Notes under the pieces: generated by a model
Seen by the model: only the letters and a program-made list of their open reading frames with translations
What the model was told of the DNA's origin: nothing
The model's database searches: none
Part shown: positions 25,898 through 32,909 of the stretch, in pieces
Position numbering within the stretch: position 1 is the stretch's first letter
Layout of the letters: the number at the start of each line of letters is the position of its first letter
Translations under genes and position numbers: made by a program
Assembly (NCBI GenBank): GCA_964528875.1
Contig: CAZGUI010000009.1
Location: 1 to 64,000, forward strand
DNA: 64,000 bases
Source of the DNA: Bacteroides_E sp964528875
Lineage (GTDB): Bacteria > Bacteroidota > Bacteroidia > Bacteroidales > Bacteroidaceae
Direction of reading: 5' to 3'

Positions 25898-26542
25898 ATG
25901 TACATAGGAGTTATAACAGGAGATATTATAGATTCTACTAAAATTTTAGAAGAAGGATACAGAGATAAACTACTATCCACTATGCATCTTGCTATTCAGG
26001 AAATGAATGATTATAAGCTATGGGGTAGAGTAAAAATAGAGATCTTTCGTGGAGATAGTTTTCAAATTACTGTGGATGAGCCTACTTATATTACAGACAT
26101 TGCCATAGCATTTAGATCTAAATTAATAGCGAATTCCGGCTCAGATACTCGATGGGATGCACGATTAGGTTTAGGCATTGGAGAGCAAGAATATTTATCA
26201 GAAAAAATAAGTGAATCGGATGGTCAGGCTTTTCATCTTTCAGGTCAAGCCTTTGACTCGCTGCAAAAAAACGATAGACTAGCCATCTTAACTCCCCAAA
26301 CTAACATCAACGAAGAGCTTTGGGTAAGCACCTCTTTTGTAGATGAGATCATCTCAAACTGGACATTATTACAGGCTTCTACTTTTTATACATACATTAC
26401 TGAAAACCTCTCACAAAAAGAGATCGCAACAAAAGAGAAGAAATCTCCACAAGCTATAAGTAAGATATTTATAGCTGGTAAATTCAACTTGATAGATAAC
26501 TATCTTACTCGTTTTCACCAAATAACAGACCGTTTAAAATAA
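25898..26542 (+). CDS. SatD-family protein with C-terminal HTH
   Basis: 214 aa. The N-terminus MYIGVITGDIIDSTKILEEG and following WGRVKIEIFRGDSFQITVD resemble SatD-family proteins, whose fold is related to nucleotide-cyclase-like domains. The C-terminal about 45 residues (NLSQKEIATKEKKSPQAISK) look like a sigma-70 region 4-like or LuxR-like helix-turn-helix. It is paired 10 bases upstream of a DUF3307 membrane protein, a recurrent two-gene arrangement in my recollection. It may be a regulator responding to a small molecule; the ligand is unknown. Confidence 0.75.
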   Translation: MYIGVITGDIIDSTKILEEGYRDKLLSTMHLAIQEMNDYKLWGRVKIEIFRGDSFQITVDEPTYITDIAIAFRSKLIANSGSDTRWDARLGLGIGEQEYLSEKISESDGQAFHLSGQAFDSLQKNDRLAILTPQTNINEELWVSTSFVDEIISNWTLLQASTFYTYITENLSQKEIATKEKKSPQAISKIFIAGKFNLIDNYLTRFHQITDRLK

Positions 26543-26552
26543 ATATTTAATC

Positions 26553-27302
26553 ATGACAGCCATAAACCTTTTCCTACGATTGCTTTTTACGCATGTTGTT
26601 ATGGATTTCACACTACAACCCAAATGCTTAGTTTGTAAAAAAACAAAAGGAAATAAAGGTGAGATTGTACTCTACAATCTACTTCATAGTATTCTCCACG
26701 CTTTAGCTGCTTATTTAGTCATTGGAGAATGGAAAAGCTGGCAAGTACCTTTAACATTGTTCATCTCACACTTTTTAATCGATTTTGGGTATAAAAAAGA
26801 AAAGGAGGATGTCAAAACCTTTGTGATTGATCAGATATTACACTTAGCAGTCATTATAGGTATTGTATGCATGTTTATTTTTAAAGACAATCCATCAATA
26901 AACGACTTACCTCTCGTGCTCCAGAATAATACACTATGGAAGATTCTCATCGCCTATTTATTAGTAACAAGACCTTCTTCAATTTTAATACAAAAATTTA
27001 TTGAACGATGGAATCCTGAACGATTAGTGAATGACTGCATTGTTCAAGAAAACACACCAGCAAAGGATAAAGGTCTTGAAAAAGCGGGAGAATGGATTGG
27101 CTACCTAGAGCGAATATTAATTGTAACTTTCATCTTCATTAATCAATGGAGTGGCATTGGGTTTCTATTAGCTGCCAAGTCAATATTCAGATATGGAAAC
27201 TTAAAAGAGAACAAAGAGATCAGAATGACCGAATATGTCTTAATTGGAACTTTATTTAGTTTTAGTTTAGCTATTGCCATTGGATTACTCTTTTCTTTTT
27301 AG
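26553..27302 (+). CDS. DUF3307 integral membrane protein
   Basis: 249 aa with about six or seven transmembrane segments. The N-terminus has the DUF3307 signature: LLFTHVVMDFTLQPKCLVCKK, LLHSILHALAAYLV, FISHFLIDFGYK, that is, repeated His/Asp residues inside membrane helices (HVVMD, HSILH, HFLID). These could bind a metal or form a catalytic site in the membrane. Function unknown. Forms an operon with the SatD-like gene (10-base gap). Confidence 0.78.
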   Translation: MTAINLFLRLLFTHVVMDFTLQPKCLVCKKTKGNKGEIVLYNLLHSILHALAAYLVIGEWKSWQVPLTLFISHFLIDFGYKKEKEDVKTFVIDQILHLAVIIGIVCMFIFKDNPSINDLPLVLQNNTLWKILIAYLLVTRPSSILIQKFIERWNPERLVNDCIVQENTPAKDKGLEKAGEWIGYLERILIVTFIFINQWSGIGFLLAAKSIFRYGNLKENKEIRMTEYVLIGTLFSFSLAIAIGLLFSF

Positions 27303-27407
27303 ATGAAGTGAAGTGTTTATTAAACTAATCTTAAAAGATCTCCCTTTGGATTTTATCTTATACCAAATAAATAACAAAATTTACTTTCAAAGGAAACAAT
27401 CTTTATA

Positions 27408-27415
27408 TAACTTTG
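27408..27415 (+). promoter_or_regulatory. -7 promoter element of the cobalamin riboswitch transcript
   Basis: TAACTTTG matches TAnnTTTG and ends 10 bases before the first paired base of the aptamer, so transcription would begin at about 27420. Confidence 0.7.
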
Positions 27416-27424
27416 CAAAGTAAT

Positions 27425-27592
27425 GGTTTGACACCTTTTAATCAAGAGGTGCCAATTAAAGGGGAATCAGGTGTGAATCCTGAGCAGTCCCGCTGCTGTA
27501 AGCTCTTTTAAGTTGATGCACAAAACTTAGAGTCACTGAAGGTTTAATCTTTGGGAAGGCTGTTGCATCAATATGGAGTAAGTCAGAAAACC
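27425..27592 (+). ncRNA. cobalamin riboswitch without a downstream gene
   Basis: The aptamer is recognisable by ordered conserved blocks: GAGGTGCC closing P1/P2 (27444-27452 region), AAAGGGGAATCAGGTG, the near-invariant AGCAGTCCCGCTGCTGTAA (27483-27501), then TCACTGAAGG, TTGGGAAGGCTGTTG, and the B12-box-like AAGTCAGAAAACCCACC at 27579-27595. It is complete at both ends and has its own -7 motif. On the plus strand no credible CDS follows; the next gene (27831-28484) is on the opposite strand. In Bacteroides such riboswitches normally precede btuB or cobalamin genes. A terminator at 27743-27776 would end the transcript at about 355 bases. Confidence 0.93.
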
Positions 27593-27742
27593 CACCACTA
27601 CAATTGTATTCTTTTCATTGCTTTCGAGGAAGAGCGTTGATTAATATTCGGAAAAGTTTTAGGTCTTTTCTCTCTTATTTTTCATCAACCCATTTTCAGG
27701 AAAGTAAATTAAAGAATAAACTCTGCCAAGTTTATTCAAAGC
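27593..27742 (+). other. region between B12 aptamer and terminator
   Basis: About 150 bases with no ATG-started frame. A TTG-started frame of 39 codons (27637-27756) follows a GAGGAA sequence but ends inside the terminator stem; it may be a decayed receptor N-terminus or chance. GTTGAT (27636-27641) can pair with ATCAAC (27684-27689), a possible expression-platform helix. Confidence 0.45.
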
Positions 27743-27776
27743 AAAAAGGTACCTGAATTATTGCAGGTACCTTTTT
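27743..27776. terminator. bidirectional intrinsic terminator
   Basis: A perfect 13-bp stem (27743-27755 with 27764-27776) with an eight-base loop and A/T runs at both ends. It would end the riboswitch RNA on the plus strand and the phosphopantetheinyl-transferase operon on the minus strand. Confidence 0.9.
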
Positions 27777-27830
27777 CAATTTATAATGCTTTTGACTTCT
27801 TATAAATCAAATAATCTTTTGGATTGATAT

Positions 27831-28484
27831 TTAGAATAAAAATAGAGCTCCTTGTTGATCTACACTCCAGGTTAAAACAAACTCTGAATGTATTTTATAT
27901 TCAATCTCAAACTGCTTATTCTTCTTCGTTTTTTTTTCTTCGGCGGTAAAACTCCCAGTATTTTTCACTTGGAACTGATGAATGATAAGGTGTTCCTTAA
28001 AATCAATATTCTCCTGATTTAACAATTTAAACAATACTTCTTTAGCTGACCAATGCAACAAATATGACCACCTTTTTTCTCCATGATACAAGGTAGCAAT
28101 TTCATCTTTTCTCATAAAACGAGAAGCTAATCGATCAATACGCTCTGTATATACCTCAATATCAATACCAACAGGATAATTAGTGCTTACAATCACAGCA
28201 ACATACTTACCACTATGTGAAATACTTATAAAATAAGAGTTGTCTTTAAAATAAGGTTTTCCATTGGGATGATAGGCTATTTCTTTCTCTTCTTTTAAGA
28301 TGTACTTCAATAACACTCGAGTTACTATAAACTCATACTTCCTCTTTTCAGAAGAGAACTTTTCTGCTTGAAGTTTATATTCAGAGGGATTATCAAAGTA
28401 TGAGAATAAATCATCTAAAGACTCTTCTACTTGCCATATAGCCCACTGATGAGTTTTCTTTCTATACAACTGAATAATTGGCAT
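27831..28484 (-). CDS. 4'-phosphopantetheinyl transferase
   Basis: 217 aa, Sfp/HetI/AcpT type. The two defining motifs are present: GIDIEVY (about residue 103-109) with Mg-binding Asp/Glu, and WSAKEVLFKLL with the catalytic Glu/Lys. Upstream ISHSGKYVAV provides the His-Ser motif. It transfers the phosphopantetheine arm from CoA to acyl-carrier or peptidyl-carrier proteins. Last gene of the mutY-ssb-gldE run, five bases after gldE. The first 100 residues form the usual N-terminal pseudo-half. Confidence 0.9.
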   Translation of the reverse strand: MPIIQLYRKKTHQWAIWQVEESLDDLFSYFDNPSEYKLQAEKFSSEKRKYEFIVTRVLLKYILKEEKEIAYHPNGKPYFKDNSYFISISHSGKYVAVIVSTNYPVGIDIEVYTERIDRLASRFMRKDEIATLYHGEKRWSYLLHWSAKEVLFKLLNQENIDFKEHLIIHQFQVKNTGSFTAEEKKTKKNKQFEIEYKIHSEFVLTWSVDQQGALFLF

Positions 28485-28489
28485 AAGGT

Positions 28490-29845
28490 CTATTCTTTTC
28501 CCTTTTGCTCAATATCAGAAAGCGAATTCACCGTTACTTTAACTTTAAGAATACGTCGATTATCCATTTCAAGAACATCAAAGATATAATTCTTATACTT
28601 TAATTTTTCTCCTCGAGTAGGAAAATCACCCTTGAGTTCAAGAACCAAACCCGCTAATGTATCAGCATCTCCCACAATTTCCTCAAAAATATCTTCTGAA
28701 AGATTTGTGATTTTATAAAAATCCGTTAACTGTGTCTTCGCTTCAAAAATCCAGGAATCTGGAGATAACTTAATGAATGTTTTCTCCTCTTCATCGTACT
28801 CATCATGAATCTCACCGACTATTTCTTCGATAATATCTTCCATTGTAACAATTCCTGAAGTACCACCAAACTCATCTACAACAACAGCAATGTGTACTCT
28901 ATTTCTTTGAAAATCCCTTAATAAATCATCAATCATTTTAGTTTCAGGGACAAAATAAGCCGGGCGTATAAGTGATTGCCAGCGAAAGGTATTCCCTTTA
29001 TTTAAATGAGGAAGTAAGTCCTTTATATATAGAATACCTTTAATATTATCTTTTGATTCAGAATAAATAGGAATGCGTGAATAAACATTATCCACTATAC
29101 ACTGAAGCACTTCTAAATAAGGAGTTTTAATATCTAAATCTACAACATCTAGACGAGAGGTCATTACTTCTTTTGCTGTCTCTCCCCCAAAACGGATAAT
29201 ACCTTCGAGAATATTAGTTTCTTCACGTAAATCAGCCTTATCTGTAAGCTCTAAAGCATGAGATAATTCATCAACTGAAATACCTTGATTTTTTGGAGAA
29301 AACTTTTTATTAAGATAGCCCGTTGGGCCTTTTAAAGCAATGCTTATGGGATAAAACAACTTTTTGAAGAACATTATACCAGGAGCCGCAAATCGACAAA
29401 AGCGCAAGACCTTTTGAGCAGAATAGACTTTAGGCATAATCTCACCAAACAGCAAGAGCAAAAAAGTCAGAACAACAGTTAAAACAATAAATTCTGCAAC
29501 TACTGAATGAAAAACAAATACATTAATGAAAAAGAAGTTACAAAGCATAATAATAGTAACATTCACAAAATTGTTTGTCACCAAGATTGTAGCTAATAAC
29601 AGTTCAGAATCACTAAGTAAGCTTTTTATTTTCTTATCTGATGAGTGATTTTCTTCTTCCATCTCATTTAAGTCAGATGGAGACAGTGAAAAAAAAGCAA
29701 TTTCGGATGCAGAGGCAAAGCCAGAGATTCCCAGTAAAAGGGTAGCTAATATTATAGCTATAATTGCAGACACAGAAGGTGTAGTAACCGATATATTAAG
29801 AGCATCAGTTAATACAGAAGCGATAAAACAAGGGTCAGGGTCCAA
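28490..29845 (-). CDS. gldE: GldE-like DUF21/CBS/CorC_HlyC membrane protein
   Basis: 451 aa beginning MDPDPC at a TTG codon. The in-frame stop TAA two codons upstream leaves no ATG choice before the DUF21 helices, so a non-ATG start is forced. Four transmembrane segments (DUF21, about 25-190) are followed by two CBS domains (about 210-330; SRIPIYSESKDNIKGILYI, RVHIAVVVDEFGGTSGIVTMEDI) and a CorC_HlyC transporter-associated domain (about 355-440). This is the architecture of GldE in Flavobacterium, encoded next to ssb there too. In non-gliding Bacteroidales its role is uncertain, possibly Mg/ion homeostasis or secretion support. Name by synteny and family. Confidence 0.82.
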   Translation of the reverse strand: MDPDPCFIASVLTDALNISVTTPSVSAIIAIILATLLLGISGFASASEIAFFSLSPSDLNEMEEENHSSDKKIKSLLSDSELLLATILVTNNFVNVTIIMLCNFFFINVFVFHSVVAEFIVLTVVLTFLLLLFGEIMPKVYSAQKVLRFCRFAAPGIMFFKKLFYPISIALKGPTGYLNKKFSPKNQGISVDELSHALELTDKADLREETNILEGIIRFGGETAKEVMTSRLDVVDLDIKTPYLEVLQCIVDNVYSRIPIYSESKDNIKGILYIKDLLPHLNKGNTFRWQSLIRPAYFVPETKMIDDLLRDFQRNRVHIAVVVDEFGGTSGIVTMEDIIEEIVGEIHDEYDEEEKTFIKLSPDSWIFEAKTQLTDFYKITNLSEDIFEEIVGDADTLAGLVLELKGDFPTRGEKLKYKNYIFDVLEMDNRRILKVKVTVNSLSDIEQKGKE

Positions 29846-29908
29846 AATTTAATATTTACGTGAAACAATATTAAAATCAACGATCATTTACAGATGGGAT
29901 GATTTCAA

Positions 29909-30349
29909 TTAAAATGGTAAGTCATCCACCGGATTGCTTGAAGCACCAGTAGCTGATGGAGTTTGCATTTTAGACTGTTGAGCGGGTTGAGGACTAGCTT
30001 GAGTTGTAGATTGACTTTTTGCTGATAACATTTCCATATTATCTACAAAGATCTCTGTAACATAACGTTTAACTCCAGCTTGATCATCATAAGAACGGGT
30101 TCTTATTTTTCCTTCAATGTATAGTTTATCTCCTTTATTTACGTATTTTTCAGCTACTTCAGCTAAACCACGCCAAAGAACTAGATTATGCCATTCTGTA
30201 CGTTCAGGTACTTGAGTTCCATTGGCTAAGGTATAACCTCTTTCACTTGTAGCTAATGGGAAATTAGCTACTGCTACTCCATTATCTAAATAACGTACTT
30301 CAGGATCTTTTCCTACATTTCCAATTAAAATTACTTTATTAACAGCCAT
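29909..30349 (-). CDS. ssb: single-stranded DNA-binding protein
   Basis: 146 aa. OB fold at the N-terminus (MAVNKVILIGNVGKDPEVRY, then WHNLVLWRGLAEVAEKYV and KGDKLYIEGKI), a Gln/Ser/Pro-rich linker, and the conserved acidic tip ending PVDDLPF that docks repair partners. Binds ssDNA as a tetramer in replication and repair. Neighbours mutY upstream and gldE downstream match the conserved Bacteroidota order. A -7 motif lies 53 bases upstream on the minus strand. Confidence 0.95.
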   Translation of the reverse strand: MAVNKVILIGNVGKDPEVRYLDNGVAVANFPLATSERGYTLANGTQVPERTEWHNLVLWRGLAEVAEKYVNKGDKLYIEGKIRTRSYDDQAGVKRYVTEIFVDNMEMLSAKSQSTTQASPQPAQQSKMQTPSATGASSNPVDDLPF

Positions 30350-30401
30350 GATTTTTAAATTTATATCTGAGGTTTTACTTTACTTCAAATTACCTCATTG
30401 C

Positions 30402-30409
30402 CAAAAATA
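30402..30409 (-). promoter_or_regulatory. -7 promoter element of ssb
   Basis: Minus-strand TATTTTTG matches TAnnTTTG, giving a leader of about 45 bases before ATG 30349. Confidence 0.55.
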
Positions 30410-30447
30410 ATCAGAAAAAATAACATACAACAAAATAACGATACTTT

Positions 30448-31500
30448 TTATTCTATATATTTATCTATAAATTCATGTATCAGCCTTGACACAGGATATT
30501 CTTCTAAATCACTTTTGTTTATCTCTAAAAAGAGATCTAAGGTGTTCATCTTTTCATTCAAACGAATGATATAGAAATTGGCTAAAATGATTTGATGCGA
30601 TAACACGTGTTTTACTTCCTCTACAACTGGAGTTATTTCTATATTATTAAAATCTCCAAACCACTCAACAAAACTTGTCTCTTTTATTATCTGCTGCACA
30701 GACTTCACTTCGGTAGTTTCTATCATTGGGAACTCATATAAATTCTTCCAGATATCTTGCGATTCCCGTTTATGAAGGAGAATTTTTTGAGAATCATTTA
30801 TTTCTACATAAAAATAATTAAAGAAACGATCTCGTACTTTTACCTTATTCTTCTTAACTGGAAGTAAGTCTATGATTCCATCGGCTAGTGCCACACAATG
30901 AGACGCAAAAGGACAAAACAAACAATCGGGTGATTTTGGAGTACAATGTAGAGCACCAAACTCCATCATTCCTTGATTATATATATCGGGCTGCTCCTTA
31001 TCTATCAACTCGTTCGAAAGTTCTTTAAACAAACGCTTACCTGATGCAGTATCTATCGGTTCATCAATACCAAAACATCTGGATAACACACGATATACAT
31101 TTCCATCGATAGCCGGATATACCATTTTATAGGCAAAAGAACAAATAGCAGCAGCAGTATATTCTCCCACTCCTTTCAAAGCTAATACTTCTTCATAAGT
31201 TGTAGGGAAAAGACCATTCATTTGCTTTGCTGCAGCATGCATATTACGTGCTCTGGAATAATAGCCTAGACCTTGCCAACATTTTAGAACTTCATCCTCT
31301 GAAGCATTCGCTAAAGCTTCAACCGAAGGAAATTTAGATATAAAACGTAAATAGTAATCATATCCTTGAGAAACACGAGTTTGTTGTAAAATAATTTCCG
31401 AAACCCATATATGATAAGGATTAGTAGTATTTCGCCAAGGTAAATCTCTTTTATTCTCAAAATACCACCCTATTATTTCTTCACTAAATGTTTTTTTCAT
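30448..31500 (-). CDS. mutY: A/G-specific adenine glycosylase
   Basis: 350 aa from ATG 31500; the frame extends upstream, but a -7 motif inside that extension rules it out. It removes adenine mispaired with 8-oxoguanine. Visible features: catalytic Glu in WVSEIILQQTRVSQGY, the helix-hairpin-helix LKGVGEYTAAAICSFAY followed by catalytic Asp in YPAIDGNVYRVLSR, the [4Fe-4S] ligands C-x6-C-x2-C-x5-C in CTPKSPDCLFCPFASHC, and a C-terminal NUDIX-like domain (about 225-345) that recognises 8-oxoG. Confidence 0.95.
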   Translation of the reverse strand: MKKTFSEEIIGWYFENKRDLPWRNTTNPYHIWVSEIILQQTRVSQGYDYYLRFISKFPSVEALANASEDEVLKCWQGLGYYSRARNMHAAAKQMNGLFPTTYEEVLALKGVGEYTAAAICSFAYKMVYPAIDGNVYRVLSRCFGIDEPIDTASGKRLFKELSNELIDKEQPDIYNQGMMEFGALHCTPKSPDCLFCPFASHCVALADGIIDLLPVKKNKVKVRDRFFNYFYVEINDSQKILLHKRESQDIWKNLYEFPMIETTEVKSVQQIIKETSFVEWFGDFNNIEITPVVEEVKHVLSHQIILANFYIIRLNEKMNTLDLFLEINKSDLEEYPVSRLIHEFIDKYIE

Positions 31501-31518
31501 TCTTTTTGTTATGGACAA

Positions 31519-31526
31519 CAAAGATA
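31519..31526 (-). promoter_or_regulatory. -7 promoter element of mutY
   Basis: Minus-strand TATCTTTG, exact TAnnTTTG, 19 bases upstream of ATG 31500. It lies within the 5' extension of the longest frame and so decides the start. Confidence 0.65.
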
Positions 31527-31558
31527 AGCTTTTAATGTAAAACACAAACAGGAAATAA

Positions 31559-31591
31559 AAAAGCTTGGATACGAATCATATCCAAGCTTTT
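31559..31591 (-). terminator. intrinsic terminator after TPR gene
   Basis: A perfect 13-bp stem (31559-31571 with 31579-31591) with a seven-base loop. On the minus strand it runs into TTTTTTATTT, 40 bases past the TPR stop. It separates the gyrA-TPR transcript from mutY. Confidence 0.88.
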
Positions 31592-31630
31592 AATATTGCA
31601 AATGCAATTAGTTAATCCAAAAGGTATTTA

Positions 31631-32842
31631 TTATTGCATTAATTTTTCAATTTCTTCAAACTCTGTTCCCATATCTAACATATAGTATACACGATATAAT
31701 CCTTGCAACCATAATTGGTTGTCATTGGGTTTAAGTTCTCTAGCTTTTTCATAATAAGGTCTAGCCTTAACATAGAAATTTTTCAATGTTTCTTGATCTT
31801 TCGCATATTGAGGATCATTAATATCATTAGTTGCTGTTGCACTAAAATCTTGTCCTTTAATGCTGTAAACCAAACCGATATTAGAATAAGCTTCTGCATA
31901 ACTTGGATCTATCTCTATGGTTTTCTCATAACACTCTAGAGCTTTATCATAATCCTTCATATTATGGAATAAGAACCCTTTTACATACATAAAGAATGCA
32001 TTGTTAGGATCACTAGCAACCATGTTATTAGCGAACTCCATGGCTTCATCATACAACTCATTTTTGTTATAGTAATCAATTAAATTACCAAAGAAAAACT
32101 CATTGTTTGGGTACAATTTAATACCTTCTTGTAAAGTTTTAGCCCACTCTACAGTATCACCTAGACTTTGATAAGCCATAGCTAAAAACTCCATTGCATG
32201 AGCACCATACTCATTATCATTTTTAGCATAAGGAGCATACTTAGTTACTTTTTCATAATCTTCTACTTTAATAGCGGCTAAACTTGCAAAATAAGCTGTT
32301 TGAGAAAGTAATGTATCGGTTTCTAATAAATTCTTACCATCAAAAATAGGATGAACAGTTGTTTCCATATAAGTTGAAAAGAATTCTAAAGCTTCTTTAT
32401 CCTTATTATTGTTAAAATAATAAATACCTCCATTAATTAAATTGGGGCGATCGGCTAAAAGAGCAGAAGAATTAGATTTTCTATACTTATTCTTAATCTT
32501 CCCTTTTTCATCGGGTAGCTGAGCTAAATCATCACATTTAGTATAATACTCAAACATTTTCAGTACACTGTTGTATACTCTTGCTGTATCATATTTTTGG
32601 CTTAAATAAGCCTTCTTCATCTCTTCCTCACTGTATTTTTGCTTTACAAGTCCTGCAACACTCCAAGTTTCGGGATCATCTTTTGTTTCAGCATTTTGAA
32701 GAGCTTCTTCAATTAGTTGGTCAGCTTTATTGAAGTCTCCAGCACTATTTGCAATTTTTTTTGCTTCACGTACATTTGCCTTTTGAGCAAATGTGAAACT
32801 TGTCACTGCAAGAAGAGACAGTACAATTAAAATTTTTCTCAT
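31631..32842 (-). CDS. secreted TPR-repeat protein
   Basis: 403 aa with a signal peptide (MRKILIVLSLLAVTSFTFAQK). Several helical repeats of TPR type occupy most of the chain; the clearest are NAFFMYVKGFLFHNMKDYDK and the next unit ALECYEKTIEIDPSYAEAYS, with another at the C-terminus (YYEKARELKPNDNQLWLQGL). Probably a periplasmic scaffold. It follows gyrA by 67 bases on the same strand, and this pairing is common in Bacteroides from recollection. No catalytic residues. Confidence 0.85.
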   Translation of the reverse strand: MRKILIVLSLLAVTSFTFAQKANVREAKKIANSAGDFNKADQLIEEALQNAETKDDPETWSVAGLVKQKYSEEEMKKAYLSQKYDTARVYNSVLKMFEYYTKCDDLAQLPDEKGKIKNKYRKSNSSALLADRPNLINGGIYYFNNNKDKEALEFFSTYMETTVHPIFDGKNLLETDTLLSQTAYFASLAAIKVEDYEKVTKYAPYAKNDNEYGAHAMEFLAMAYQSLGDTVEWAKTLQEGIKLYPNNEFFFGNLIDYYNKNELYDEAMEFANNMVASDPNNAFFMYVKGFLFHNMKDYDKALECYEKTIEIDPSYAEAYSNIGLVYSIKGQDFSATATNDINDPQYAKDQETLKNFYVKARPYYEKARELKPNDNQLWLQGLYRVYYMLDMGTEFEEIEKLMQ

Positions 32843-32909
32843 AACTTTCGTCTTTGTGTGTCTATTAATTAAATTAATTAAAACAAATATCTAAATAAAA
32901 AGTCAAACT

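Noticed and set aside
27637..27756. 39-codon TTG-started frame after the B12 aptamer with GAGGAA upstream
   Set aside because: Ends inside the terminator stem, no recognisable protein, rare start codon. Kept only as a remark on a possible relic.
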